A stretch of 6,625 nucleotides of DNA. Origin: Gammaproteobacteria bacterium. GTDB taxonomy: Bacteria > Pseudomonadota > Gammaproteobacteria > GCA-001735895. Both the position numbers and the translations under genes were made by a program. The notes under the pieces were generated by a model, which did not search any database, was not told where the DNA came from, and was given only the letters and a program-made list of their open reading frames with translations. The stretch is taken from assembly GCA_029882955.1 (NCBI GenBank), contig JAOUJX010000236.1:1-6625 (forward strand), read 5' to 3'. Below, one piece after another: positions 1 through 6,039 of the stretch. How positions within the stretch are numbered: position 1 is the stretch's first letter; each line of letters begins with the position of its first letter.

Positions 1-423
1 CACTGGTTGATTCAGGCGCTGGGGGCATCGATGTATTTGCTTTATGCTTCTATCGTGCTGGTCGCGCGGTGGTTGCAGGCTCGAGTGGCGAACTCAGATG
101 GTTACCGACGGGAATTTCTGACACTGTCATTTGGAAAACCCGCCAGTATCGTAGCAATGCTATTGGTCGCTCTGAGTACCTGGCTGGATTACGACTTATT
201 GACCAGTCTGGCCATACTGATATTGGCTGCTTTTTTGTTCCAGGGCATCGCTGTTGTCCATGCGAAGATATCCGGTAGCAAAGTTCGACCGATGTTAACC
301 GGGTTGTTTTATGCGTTATTGCTGATTTTTCCGCAGATTATGGCAGTGACTGTATTGGCCGGAGTCATCGACAACTGGTTGATTTTCCGTAAAAACGGAA
401 ATATTGAAAATTCGCCGGACTGA
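1..423 (+). CDS. DUF2232 family inner-membrane protein, C-terminal part (5' end outside window)
   Basis: The reading frame is open from the first base, so this is the C-terminal ~140 residues of a longer protein; the TTG at position 7 is an internal codon, not a likely start. Visible membrane segments are around residues 1-22, 48-66, 68-86 and 98-125, with a charged tail (FRKNGNIENSPD) predicted cytoplasmic. The stretch QGIAVVHAKISG, followed by a hydrophobic FYALLLIFPQ segment and DNWLIFRK, matches my memory of DUF2232 membrane proteins (usually ~290-300 aa). In Gammaproteobacteria these sit between rpsR and rplI. rplI follows after 50 bases with no terminator, so the two are probably cotranscribed. 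The molecular function of the family is not established. Identification rests on the C-terminal pattern plus gene position. Confidence 0.85.
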   Translation, partial: HWLIQALGASMYLLYASIVLVARWLQARVANSDGYRREFLTLSFGKPASIVAMLLVALSTWLDYDLLTSLAILILAAFLFQGIAVVHAKISGSKVRPMLTGLFYALLLIFPQIMAVTVLAGVIDNWLIFRKNGNIENSPD

Positions 424-473
424 TTTAGTCCTGGCATTGAAGACGTTAACGAAAACTGAAAAGAGGAAATCCG

Positions 474-926
474 ATGGAAGTTATTCTTTTGGAAAACATT
501 GAAAACCTGGGAAATCTGGGCGAAAAGGTATCGGTTAAATCCGGTTTTGCACGTAACTATCTGGTACCTCAGGGTAAGGCGAAAGTGGCGACTGCTGTCA
601 ACATCGCTGAATTCGAAACACGTCGTGCTGAACTCGAAAAAGCTGCAGCCGAAGCCAAAGCGGCTGGCGAAGCCAGAAAGGCAGCTATCGAAGCGCTGGG
701 TACAATTCAGATTACCGCTAAAGTAGGCTCAGAAGGCAAACTGTTCGGCTCTATCGGAACTGTCGACATCGCCGATGCGATTACGGCTGCCGGCCACCAG
801 GTCGAGAAACGTGAAGTGCGTCTTCCGGAAGGCGCGATTCGCGCTACTGGTGAGCACCAGATCGATATCCATCTTTATACCGATATCGACACCACGGTGA
901 CCGTCGTTGTCATTGGCGAAGAATAG
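474..926 (+). CDS. rplI: 50S ribosomal protein L9
   Basis: L9 is a two-domain protein of the large ribosomal subunit. Its N-terminal domain binds 23S rRNA near the base of the L1 stalk, and a long helix carries the C-terminal domain outward; it helps keep the reading frame. The 150-aa length matches E. coli (149). The N-terminal signature is clear: G13, G16, V21, G24-F25, N28-Y29-L30 and G34, in MEVILLENIENLG through FARNYLVPQG. An Ala/Glu/Lys-rich connecting helix runs from about residue 42 to 75. The C-terminal domain follows, with the GKLFGSIGTVDIADAI segment at about 88-103. The ATG has an AGAGGA ribosome site at 462-467, six bases upstream. A strong terminator follows at 986-1015, so this is the last gene of the rpsF-rpsR-type operon. 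Confidence 0.98.
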   Translation: MEVILLENIENLGNLGEKVSVKSGFARNYLVPQGKAKVATAVNIAEFETRRAELEKAAAEAKAAGEARKAAIEALGTIQITAKVGSEGKLFGSIGTVDIADAITAAGHQVEKREVRLPEGAIRATGEHQIDIHLYTDIDTTVTVVVIGEE

Positions 927-985
927 TCATACTGGAAGTATTTTCGGCCTGCAATATTAGTTGCAGAGCCGTCTAGTCAGAATAG

Positions 986-1015
986 AAAGGCTACCAGTTG
1001 ACTGGTGGCCTTTTT
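986..1015 (+). terminator. Rho-independent terminator after rplI
   Basis: A 10-bp stem is formed by 988-997 and 1002-1011 (one T·G pair) with a TTGA loop. It is extended by two A-T pairs (986-987 with 1012-1013), and the run of five T's starts at 1011. It separates the ribosomal-protein operon from dnaB. Confidence 0.93.
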
Positions 1016-1081
1016 ACGTTCTGCTAGAACAAATAATACAGTATCATTAGTCACCCATAATTATATTCGGCGTCTGTTCTT
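1016..1081 (+). promoter_or_regulatory. dnaB: Presumed dnaB-alr promoter region
   Basis: A strong terminator lies just upstream, so dnaB and alr need a promoter in this 66-base gap. Two -10-like hexamers each match TATAAT at 5 of 6: TATCAT at 1042-1047 and TATATT at 1062-1067. Neither has a good -35 at the right distance, so the exact promoter is not resolved. There is also no clear Shine-Dalgarno before the dnaB ATG. If the 1062-1067 box is used, the 5' leader would be only about 10 bases. Confidence 0.35.
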
Positions 1082-2476
1082 ATGTCTGAAATCACCAATC
1101 GCGTAGCCGAACTCAGCCAGCGCGTTGATGACCTCAAAGTACCACCGCATTCGTTAGAAGCCGAGCAATCGGTGATTGGCGGTTTGATGCTGGACAACCA
1201 GTCCTGGGACAATATAGCCGACGTCATCAACGAGCAGGACTTTTATCGGCACGATCACGCGCTAATATTCCGTGCCATTAATGCACTCGCCGATGAAGAC
1301 CAGCCCTACGATGTCGTCACCGTGTCAGAGTGGCTAGGCTCGCGCAACGAACTCGACTCTATCGGTGGTCTGGCCTATCTCAGTATCCTCGCCAACGACA
1401 CCCCGACCGCCGTCAACGTCAAGGCTTATGCCAATATCGTCCGCGAATATTCCATACTGCGTAGCCTGATCCAGATTGGTAATGAAATCTCAGCCAGCGC
1501 TTACAATGCCGATGGCCGACCCAGTAAAGAATTACTCGATGAGGCGGAACGCAAGGTCTTTATGATAGCCGAGCAGGGAGCCGGCAACCGCCAGGGTTTT
1601 GAGGCGATAAATAATCTACTCACCAAAGCCGTGCAGCGCGTCGAAGAAATGTACCAGAGTGATGAGGCTCTCACCGGCATCTCCAGCGGGTTTAGTAATT
1701 TCGACGAGAAAACATCCGGCTTGCAAAAGTCCGATTTAATCATTATTGCCGGACGCCCATCAATGGGTAAGACCAGTTTCGCCATGAACCTGGCCGAAAA
1801 CGCCGCCATGGGCACCGAAAATTCAGTCGCTGTGTTCAGCATGGAAATGCCGGGAGAGCAGCTCGCGATACGTATGATGTCATCTCTGGGACGCATCGAT
1901 TCGCATAACCTGCGTACTGGTAAGCTCGACGATCAGGATTGGCCGCGGCTCATTTCGTCTGTCAACATGCTATCCAAAGCCAAGTTGTTTATAGATGATT
2001 CACCGGCTTTATCACCTACCGAAGTACGCGCCCGAACCCGTCGCCTGAAACGAGAACACGGCCTCGATCTAGTAATTATCGATTATCTACAGCTCATGCA
2101 GGTCGGTGGCAGTACCGAGAACAGGGCAACCGAAATATCAGAAATTTCACGTTCCTTAAAAGCGTTAGCGAAAGAATTAAATGTGCCAGTCATTGCGCTT
2201 TCACAGCTTAACCGAAGTGTCGAACAACGCCCCGACAAACGCCCGGTTATGTCCGACCTGCGCGAATCGGGCGGTATAGAGCAGGACGCTGATGTGATCC
2301 TGTTCATATATCGCGACGAAGTCTACAACCCCGAAAGTGCCGATAAAGGTACGGCTGAAATCCTGATTAGAAAGCAGCGTAACGGCCCCATCGGCATGGT
2401 GCGGCTGGCTTTTCTCGGCCAATACACGCGTTTCGAAAATCTGGCTTACGAAGATTACGGAGGCGACTTTGAATAG
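1082..2476 (+). CDS. dnaB: Replicative DNA helicase DnaB
   Basis: DnaB is the hexameric 5'-3' helicase that unwinds the chromosomal fork, interacting with primase, the helicase loader and the clamp loader. The 464-aa length is normal (E. coli 471) and no intein is present. The N-terminal domain begins with KVPPHSLEAEQSVIGGLML (residues 19-37), as in E. coli, and runs to about 120. A linker follows, then the RecA-type domain. Walker A is GRPSMGKTS (224-232), the Walker B aspartate is D334 in VIIDYLQLM, and the conserved SQLNRSVEQRPDKRP and SDLRESGGIEQDADVILFIYR segments follow, ending in RKQRNGP and a β-rich tail. An in-frame TAA at 1058-1060 with no start between it and 1082 fixes this ATG. 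The 3' end overlaps alr by 8 bases. Confidence 0.98.
   Translation: MSEITNRVAELSQRVDDLKVPPHSLEAEQSVIGGLMLDNQSWDNIADVINEQDFYRHDHALIFRAINALADEDQPYDVVTVSEWLGSRNELDSIGGLAYLSILANDTPTAVNVKAYANIVREYSILRSLIQIGNEISASAYNADGRPSKELLDEAERKVFMIAEQGAGNRQGFEAINNLLTKAVQRVEEMYQSDEALTGISSGFSNFDEKTSGLQKSDLIIIAGRPSMGKTSFAMNLAENAAMGTENSVAVFSMEMPGEQLAIRMMSSLGRIDSHNLRTGKLDDQDWPRLISSVNMLSKAKLFIDDSPALSPTEVRARTRRLKREHGLDLVIIDYLQLMQVGGSTENRATEISEISRSLKALAKELNVPVIALSQLNRSVEQRPDKRPVMSDLRESGGIEQDADVILFIYRDEVYNPESADKGTAEILIRKQRNGPIGMVRLAFLGQYTRFENLAYEDYGGDFE
2459..2463 (+). promoter_or_regulatory. alr: Ribosome binding site that sets the TTG start of alr
   Basis: A perfect GGAGG lies inside the last codons of dnaB, five bases before the TTG at 2469. 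No ATG or GTG occurs in the next dozen codons before the conserved RAIIDLQAISHN segment, so this site decides the start. It also makes alr translation likely to be coupled to dnaB termination. Confidence 0.85.
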
Positions 2477-3563
2477 TCACGGCTCGAATAGACATTCGCG
2501 GGCTATTATCGATTTACAGGCTATTTCCCACAATTACGATTTACTCAAAGAAATCACCGGTGGCAAACGTCTGATCGCGGTGGTTAAAGCCGATGCTTAC
2601 GGACACGGTGCAGTCGAGGTTGCCAAAGCCCTGGTCCAGGCCGACGCGTTCGCGGTAGCCGCCGTCGGCGAGGCTGTCGCCTTACGTCAGGCAGGCATTG
2701 ATCAGAAGATACTGGTACTCGGCAGTTTTATACGACAACAGGAATTGGAGCTGTGTATCGAACACCGGCTTGATCCTGTTATCCATCAGCAAACTCACCT
2801 TGACATGCTTCGTCAGAGTAACGATCTTGACGGGATCCAGGTCTGGGTGAAAATCGATTCCGGTATGGGAAGGTTGGGTTATCAGTCTGACACGGTCGCC
2901 GAAGTACTCGACCAACTCGATCAATTGCCATCGCTGGGGCCGGTCCGTTTAATGACGCATCTGGCTAGTGCTGACGATGTCGAATCAGAGTTCTCGAACC
3001 AGCAAATAGAAGCAATCCGCGCACTGGAATTGCACGGCTATGAATGGGGTATTGCCAACTCGGCAGGAATTCTCGGCTGGCCCGATGCGCATGATACCTG
3101 GGTGCGAGCGGGGATAGCGATGTATGGAGCTAATCCGATGTCGGATCGTAGCGAAAAGTCAGTCGCTTTAAAACCAGCCATGCAAATGAAAACCAGAGTG
3201 CTCGCCGTTAATCCCCATAAAAAAGGTAATGTTATCGGTTATAGCAGTACCTATACCTGTCCGCGCGATATGACCATTGCCGTGATCGCGACCGGCTACG
3301 CTGATGGTTACCCAAGACATAAAACGGGTACGGCACAGGTCAGCATCGGCGGTCAACTCTGTGACGTCGTCGGACGCGTATCGATGGACATGATCACCGT
3401 CGATGTCAGCAGTCTGGATCAGGTCAAAGTCGATGACGAAGTAACGCTATTCGGCGATTACCCGGACGCTAATCAGCTGGCCGATTGTTCCCAGACTATT
3501 TCATACGAAATCCTTTGTAACGTCGGCGCCCACGTAAAGCGAGAATATATCAATAAAGCTTAA
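2469..3563 (+). CDS. alr: Alanine racemase (PLP-dependent, biosynthetic type)
   Basis: The enzyme interconverts L- and D-alanine in the cytoplasm, supplying D-Ala for peptidoglycan. At 364 aa it has the usual length of fold-type III alanine racemases. The PLP Schiff-base lysine is K40 in VVKADAYGHG. The TIM-barrel domain includes KIDSGMGRLGY and the WVRAGIAMYGANP segment. The second catalytic base is probably Y258 in IGYSSTY, contributed by the C-terminal β-domain of the partner subunit. GYADGYPR (276-283) and GRVSMDM (302-308) are also typical. Translation starts at TTG 2469, overlapping dnaB by 8 bases. With dnaB ahead of it and a separate promoter before the tRNA, dnaB-alr looks like a two-gene unit; no intrinsic terminator is visible between alr and the tRNA. 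Confidence 0.97.
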   Translation: MNSHGSNRHSRAIIDLQAISHNYDLLKEITGGKRLIAVVKADAYGHGAVEVAKALVQADAFAVAAVGEAVALRQAGIDQKILVLGSFIRQQELELCIEHRLDPVIHQQTHLDMLRQSNDLDGIQVWVKIDSGMGRLGYQSDTVAEVLDQLDQLPSLGPVRLMTHLASADDVESEFSNQQIEAIRALELHGYEWGIANSAGILGWPDAHDTWVRAGIAMYGANPMSDRSEKSVALKPAMQMKTRVLAVNPHKKGNVIGYSSTYTCPRDMTIAVIATGYADGYPRHKTGTAQVSIGGQLCDVVGRVSMDMITVDVSSLDQVKVDDEVTLFGDYPDANQLADCSQTISYEILCNVGAHVKREYINKA

Positions 3564-3565
3564 AA

Positions 3566-3599
3566 TTGACTGGCAAATAGGACCAATAATCCGTAAAAT
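3566..3599 (+). promoter_or_regulatory. Probable tRNA-Arg promoter
   Basis: TAAAAT (3594-3599, 5 of 6 to the -10 consensus) is followed by a G/C-rich discriminator, CCCGCC, typical of stable-RNA promoters. Transcription would start near 3606, about 9 bases before the mature tRNA. The -35 is ambiguous. TGGCAA (3571-3576) has a 17-base spacer. The better-looking TTGACT (3566-3571) is too far from this -10, but is 15 bases from TAATCC (3587-3592). Confidence 0.55.
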
Positions 3600-3614
3600 C
3601 CCGCCTTCAATTAA

Positions 3615-3691
3615 GCGCCTGTAGCTCAGCTGGATAGAGTACTCGGCTACGAACCGAGCGGTCGGGAGTTCGAATCTCTCCAGGCGCGCCA
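3615..3691 (+). tRNA. tRNA-Arg, anticodon ACG (CCA encoded)
   Basis: The 77-base cloverleaf is complete. The acceptor stem is GCGCCTG (3615-3621) with CAGGCGC (3681-3687), the discriminator is G3688, and CCA at 3689-3691 is encoded. The D stem is 3624-3627 with 3637-3640. The anticodon stem CTCGG/CCGAG (3642-3646, 3654-3658) encloses the loop CTACGAA, anticodon ACG at 3649-3651. The T stem GGGAG/CTCTC has one G·T pair and the loop TTCGAAT. The anticodon arm is very close to E. coli tRNA-Arg(ACG). A34 would be deaminated to inosine to read CGU, CGC and CGA. The 3' half is the likely attachment site for the elements downstream. Confidence 0.97.
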
Positions 3692-3694
3692 TCT
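3647..3694 (+). repeat. Proximal attachment-site copy (3' half of tRNA-Arg)
   Basis: These 48 bases, from the anticodon loop through CCA and three bases beyond, recur at 6396-6443 in the same orientation with only two mismatches (3660 G/T and 3677 T/C). Anticodon-loop-to-3'-end segments of tRNA genes are classic attB cores for tyrosine recombinases. Direct repeats of this kind mark the ends of an inserted element. Confidence 0.85.
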
Positions 3695-3701
3695 ATACAA
3701 G

Positions 3702-3727
3702 AACCCACCCATGCGGTGGGTTTTTTT
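3702..3727 (+). terminator. Rho-independent terminator after tRNA-Arg
   Basis: An 8-bp perfect stem, AACCCACC (3702-3709) with GGTGGGTT (3715-3722), has a CATGC loop and is followed directly by a T run ending at 3727. It ends the tRNA transcript and marks the boundary of core sequence. Confidence 0.93.
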
Positions 3728-3754
3728 ATGGGTGGTGTTCTGGGGATCAGATAA

Positions 3755-3853
3755 GAACTCCAGGGCAAAGCCCCAGTTCGACAAAATCGTCAGGAACGGT
3801 TTTGGATAGCCGCTGGCTGGCCCCGCAGGGGCGAGGGCAGTGAAAGCCCGAGC
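3755..3853. other. Dense hairpin-rich segment of unknown nature
   Basis: Consecutive stem-loops are packed into about 100 bases. GAACT/AGTTC (3755-3759, 3775-3779) encloses GGGC-AAA-GCCC. Next, 3782-3790 pairs with 3796-3804 (9 bp, one T·G, loop CAGGA). GCCCC-GCA-GGGGC spans 3820-3832, and GGGC/GCCC pairs 3835-3838 with 3846-3849. CTGGGG at 3740-3745 could also pair with CCCCAG at 3771-3776, giving an alternative fold. No convincing ORF is present. The segment runs directly into a fragment of the tRNA 3' end (3854-3869). It may be a tRNA-associated repeat unit, a remnant of an inserted element or a structured RNA; the sequence alone cannot separate these. Confidence 0.5.
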
Positions 3854-3869
3854 AATCTCTCCAGGCGCG
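3854..3869 (+). repeat. 16-base fragment of the tRNA-Arg 3' end
   Basis: AATCTCTCCAGGCGCG is identical to 3673-3688 of the tRNA gene (end of the T loop, T stem, acceptor strand, discriminator), in the same orientation and 181 bases downstream. It carries the tRNA version of the T stem (CTCTC), not the version in the distal copy (CCCTC). It may be a relic attachment site that bounds a very small first insertion. Confidence 0.7.
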
Positions 3870-3946
3870 GAACAACTCCCCTACATTAGTGCTTATCGCT
3901 GGAACTAAGATGTCCCCAGAATACCCGTGCTCAGAATATGGTCTAT

Positions 3947-3960
3947 TTGATTTAAATCAA
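3947..3960. promoter_or_regulatory. FNR/Anr-type binding site upstream of the lipoprotein gene
   Basis: TTGATTTAAATCAA is a perfect 14-base palindrome and an exact match to the FNR-family consensus TTGAT-N4-ATCAA. Its centre is about 67 bases before the ATG at 4021. A -10-like TATATT lies at 3991-3996 without a good -35, as expected for an activator-dependent promoter. A start near 4003 would place the site near -49, slightly off the ideal -41.5. The local sequence is A/T-rich, which raises the chance of a fortuitous match. Confidence 0.5.
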
Positions 3961-4020
3961 TAAATCAAAAATTAATAAGCCGCATTCTTTTATATTCTAA
4001 ACAAGATAGAGGGAATGGTC

Positions 4021-4899
4021 ATGTTCACCGCAACAATGCTACTACGCAGAGCCAAAATGATCTCGGCCAGCACTATTCTCCTTCTAGGGTTTATTACGTT
4101 GTCGGGGTGCCAGGATTCGGCCCATGGACAGGAAAGTAGTGAGGTTCGAATTGAATTACTAAGAGCCCTCGAGCTTCAATTAAATGTTGCAGTGAGTTTA
4201 GGACGCTCCGATCTGGTAGCCACTCTCGAAAACGCCATTGAGGACGTGCAGCTCGCGAGCGAGGACGAACTGGACCCGCTTAAGGGGGCTATTGCCGAAA
4301 TTCGAAACCATGGTGATAGCCTGCAAAGACTGGATCTGGGTATACAAATGGCTATGCAGGCCCGGTCTCTCGAAAGCTCCCCAACTACCGCCACTGTAAG
4401 CACGTCCCCTGTCAGCCTTACCGCTCCTGAATACTTCGATGGGGGTATTATTGGAATACACTGCCTGATTCCGGATGCATCAAACGGAGTGCGCAATAAT
4501 ACTGAAATTGTACTTGATGCGAAGCTTGCCGTCGGAACAGCAAAAGCCGCCTGGGCTGGCATTGAGGTGGCCTGTGGGCTGGATGCCGTGGCTTTAGCAA
4601 GTGGAGGGATCGGTACAGTGGCATGTGCAGCCGCTGCCGTTGGTGTAGCCGCAGCAGAAGAAGTCGTGGATGCCTTTCTAAGGTGCGACGAGACGGTCGA
4701 CGAGGCCCATCTGGATGCAGCATTCAATAGGGCTGAAGACAACTTCCTCCTCGGGAACCACATTCACGATGACCTGGATACGCATGATACTGATATCAAG
4801 GCCCTGCTTTCTGTTATTGCTGCAAATCAACGAGAAATTATAAAACTTCTAAAAACGCCGCAGGGTAATCGACCGGGCTGGAATGTGGATGGCTACTAA
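4021..4899 (+). CDS. Unrecognised lipoprotein with coiled-coil-like and Cys-containing regions
   Basis: I do not recognise this 292-aa protein. Two ATGs lie six bases apart. I chose 4021 because the AGAGGG ribosome site (4008-4013) is 7 bases from it but only 1 base from 4015. The N-terminus carries RRAK, a hydrophobic stretch and the lipobox LSGC, with C30 as the probable lipidated residue, so it should be membrane-anchored in the envelope. Residues ~40-115 look helical, perhaps coiled coil, with many Leu/Glu/Ala. A Ser/Thr-rich linker spans ~117-135. The rest holds four cysteines (148, 185, 202, 222), two of them in or near an Ala/Gly-rich hydrophobic stretch (~180-212), suggesting disulfides or membrane association. 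The tail ANQREIIKLLKTPQGNR (268-284) is a polar helix ending that I vaguely associate with other hypothetical proteins. A possible FNR-type site lies upstream. It is probably a real gene; its function is unknown. Confidence 0.8.
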   Translation: MFTATMLLRRAKMISASTILLLGFITLSGCQDSAHGQESSEVRIELLRALELQLNVAVSLGRSDLVATLENAIEDVQLASEDELDPLKGAIAEIRNHGDSLQRLDLGIQMAMQARSLESSPTTATVSTSPVSLTAPEYFDGGIIGIHCLIPDASNGVRNNTEIVLDAKLAVGTAKAAWAGIEVACGLDAVALASGGIGTVACAAAAVGVAAAEEVVDAFLRCDETVDEAHLDAAFNRAEDNFLLGNHIHDDLDTHDTDIKALLSVIAANQREIIKLLKTPQGNRPGWNVDGY

Positions 4900-5144
4900 A
4901 AATTTTCAGGATTCTCTCGTGCGCGGGCAGTTTGCCTGTTTCCAGTCTTGTGATTTATGAGTGGTTATTTTAATGGGTATACTGTGCCTGGAATATGCCT
5001 TCCATTTACCCTCATTTACTGGCATTTTGGCACAGGGAATACGCCGTAAGCAACTGAATTATAACAATTTAAAAATTAAAACCTTGGCTGAAAATCCCCG
5101 TGTCGGTGATTCGATTTCTTTCCTGTACTATGTATGCCCGTCTG
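4900..5144. other. Intergenic stretch with no supported gene
   Basis: With the inverted repeat at 5145-5194, this makes up the 312-base gap between two convergent genes. A 67-codon frame (4961-5164, GTG start) has no good ribosome site and ends inside the inverted repeat, so I do not call it. A small GGCA/TGCC hairpin near 4926-4936 is too weak to be a terminator. TTTACCCTCA at 5005-5014 recurs exactly at 6321-6330. Confidence 0.4.
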
Positions 5145-5194
5145 CGAACCGTACACTGTTATAGTGCGGTAGTAACAGTGTACGATTTGGTTCG
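5145..5194. repeat. Perfect 12-bp inverted repeat with outer arms, between convergent genes
   Basis: CGTACACTGTTA (5150-5161) and TAACAGTGTACG (5173-5184) are perfect complements around an 11-base loop. Outer arms CGAAC (5145-5149) and GTTCG (5190-5194) also pair, leaving ATTTG unpaired on one side. It begins 18 bases beyond the stop codon of the minus-strand gene ending at 5212. There is no T run on either side, so it is not a standard intrinsic terminator. It could be a bidirectional 3'-end hairpin, a protein binding site or a decayed recombination site. Confidence 0.75.
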
Positions 5195-5211
5195 AAGAGG
5201 TATTATCTTAA

Positions 5212-5502
5212 CTAAGGGCAATAAGTAGACTCGACGGCATATGTAACAGTGTGTCCAAATAAATATCGGTCGGCAATATAGGCGCTAACAGTACTTTCAC
5301 ACCATTGCATGGCATCGCCTTGTGTACTATATCCATCTCCGGGAGCATTCCAACACTGTTGCAGATCGACTTGGCGATCAGATTCGAACAAAGCTTCTGA
5401 GCTTATGATTTTGCATGAAGAATATGTAGATTTATTAGAACCATCTGAATTATCACAAGCAGTTATAAGAAATGAGAGAGTAACAAGTAGTAATATTCTC
5501 AT
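5212..5502 (-). CDS. Small unrecognised lipoprotein, second gene of a coupled pair
   Basis: This is a 96-aa protein with no family I recognise. I start at the ATG whose first base is 5502. It gives a clean lipoprotein signal, MRILLLVTLSFLITAC, with lipobox ITA-C16, and has AGGTG six bases upstream. A start ten codons earlier (5532) would bury the signal. The mature part has four more cysteines (30, 50, 68, 95), suggesting two disulfides in an envelope-exposed protein; the rest is polar and Ser/Tyr-rich. The preceding gene stops one base before it (TGA T ATG), so translation is almost certainly coupled. A large inverted repeat lies just downstream. The sequence is more A/T-rich than the core genes, consistent with transferred DNA. 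Confidence 0.65.
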   Translation of the reverse strand: MRILLLVTLSFLITACDNSDGSNKSTYSSCKIISSEALFESDRQVDLQQCWNAPGDGYSTQGDAMQWCESTVSAYIADRYLFGHTVTYAVESTYCP

Positions 5503-5503
5503 A

Positions 5504-5806
5504 TCACACACCTGATGAAATAGTAACTTCACTGGAACAATGAGCTTCAGTGTAGGGGTGATTGTAGTCAGTTACTGCGAGGGTGAGATTTGAGAAACTA
5601 GCGCAATCATGAATTAAGCCAGAACTGGCTGGCAATATGTAAAATTCTCCTGAAACACTTATTTCGATTTCTGCATTTGTCATATTTCTTATAGATAAAT
5701 AATCTACATTTGTACTTTGGATATCTAGAACCAAATCTCTGCTATCTGAATAAGCATTGGAGGCAATAACGAATGTTAAAACGATAATTTGAGCAATATA
5801 TTTCAC
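5504..5806 (-). CDS. Small secreted protein of unknown function, first gene of a coupled pair
   Basis: This 100-aa protein starts at GTG (first base 5806), seven bases after an excellent TAAGGAG ribosome site (5820-5814). The N-terminus is a typical Sec signal: one lysine, the hydrophobic stretch IAQIIVLTFVIA, and a probable cleavage after AYS (residue 20). The mature ~80 residues alternate hydrophobic and polar residues in a β-rich pattern and hold two cysteines (68, 90), which could form one disulfide. No family is recognised. It is followed after one base by the lipoprotein gene, so the two probably form an exported pair from one A/T-rich operon. No convincing promoter is visible upstream on this strand. 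Confidence 0.65.
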   Translation of the reverse strand: MKYIAQIIVLTFVIASNAYSDSRDLVLDIQSTNVDYLSIRNMTNAEIEISVSGEFYILPASSGLIHDCASFSNLTLAVTDYNHPYTEAHCSSEVTISSGV

Positions 5807-5827
5807 TGACTTTCTCCTTAGTTGAAA

Positions 5828-5844
5828 GCACTATTTTTTAGTGC
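5828..5844. repeat. Small perfect hairpin in the 5' leader of the exported pair
   Basis: GCACTA (5828-5833) and TAGTGC (5839-5844) pair perfectly around a five-base loop. The hairpin sits seven bases upstream of the strong ribosome site of the minus-strand GTG gene. It could be a leader hairpin or a small operator, but a 6-bp palindrome may also be chance. Confidence 0.4.
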
Positions 5845-5937
5845 GAATGATTATTTATTTTAAATATTTTCTTGAGGTTGAGGCTTCTCATTCCATTTAA
5901 ATGAAATCGCCAGTTACAAGCTGATTGATATTTATTT

Positions 5938-6039
5938 TTAGCTTTGAAATTTAATTCGAAGGCGTTGCATGTAGGAACTCTTCATTAGTAGAGTAACCAA
6001 ATGAGGGGGAGATAAGGTAGCTACAGTTATTTTTTTCAT
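5938..6039 (-). CDS. Possible 33-aa small protein with a strong ribosome site
   Basis: On the minus strand, AAGGAG (6050-6045) lies five bases before an ATG whose first base is 6039. The frame reads MKKITVATLSPPHLVTLL, then a basic tail (KSSYMQRLRIKFQS), and stops at TAA. The start context is as good as any in the window. MKKITVATL resembles the beginning of an export signal, but the following SPPH breaks the hydrophobic core. It could be a genuine small peptide or the surviving start of a decayed secretory gene. It shares the strand of the exported pair and lies 130 bases upstream of it. Confidence 0.35.
   Translation of the reverse strand: MKKITVATLSPPHLVTLLMKSSYMQRLRIKFQS

Noticed and set aside
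1501..1896. 131-codon open frame on the minus strand inside dnaB
   Set aside because: It is antisense to the Walker A region of a certain gene, has no ribosome site of its own and no recognisable protein pattern; the same applies to the other minus-strand frames under dnaB and alr.
4176..4763. 195-codon minus-strand frame opposite the lipoprotein gene
   Set aside because: The product is a low-complexity Ser/Ala-rich string, as expected from antisense of helical coding sequence. The plus strand has a ribosome site, a lipobox and a sensible stop.
4961..5164. 67-codon plus-strand frame (GTG start)
   Set aside because: It has no convincing ribosome site, an unstructured composition and an end inside the inverted repeat; I could not support it as a gene.
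5145..5194. Integron attC site
   Set aside because: The bulged two-part fold is attC-like, but the ends do not fit the RYYYAAC and GTTRRRY core sites, and there is no array of cassettes.
5130..5231. 33-codon frame crossing the inverted repeat
   Set aside because: It lacks a ribosome site and only exists because the palindrome happens to lack stops in that frame.
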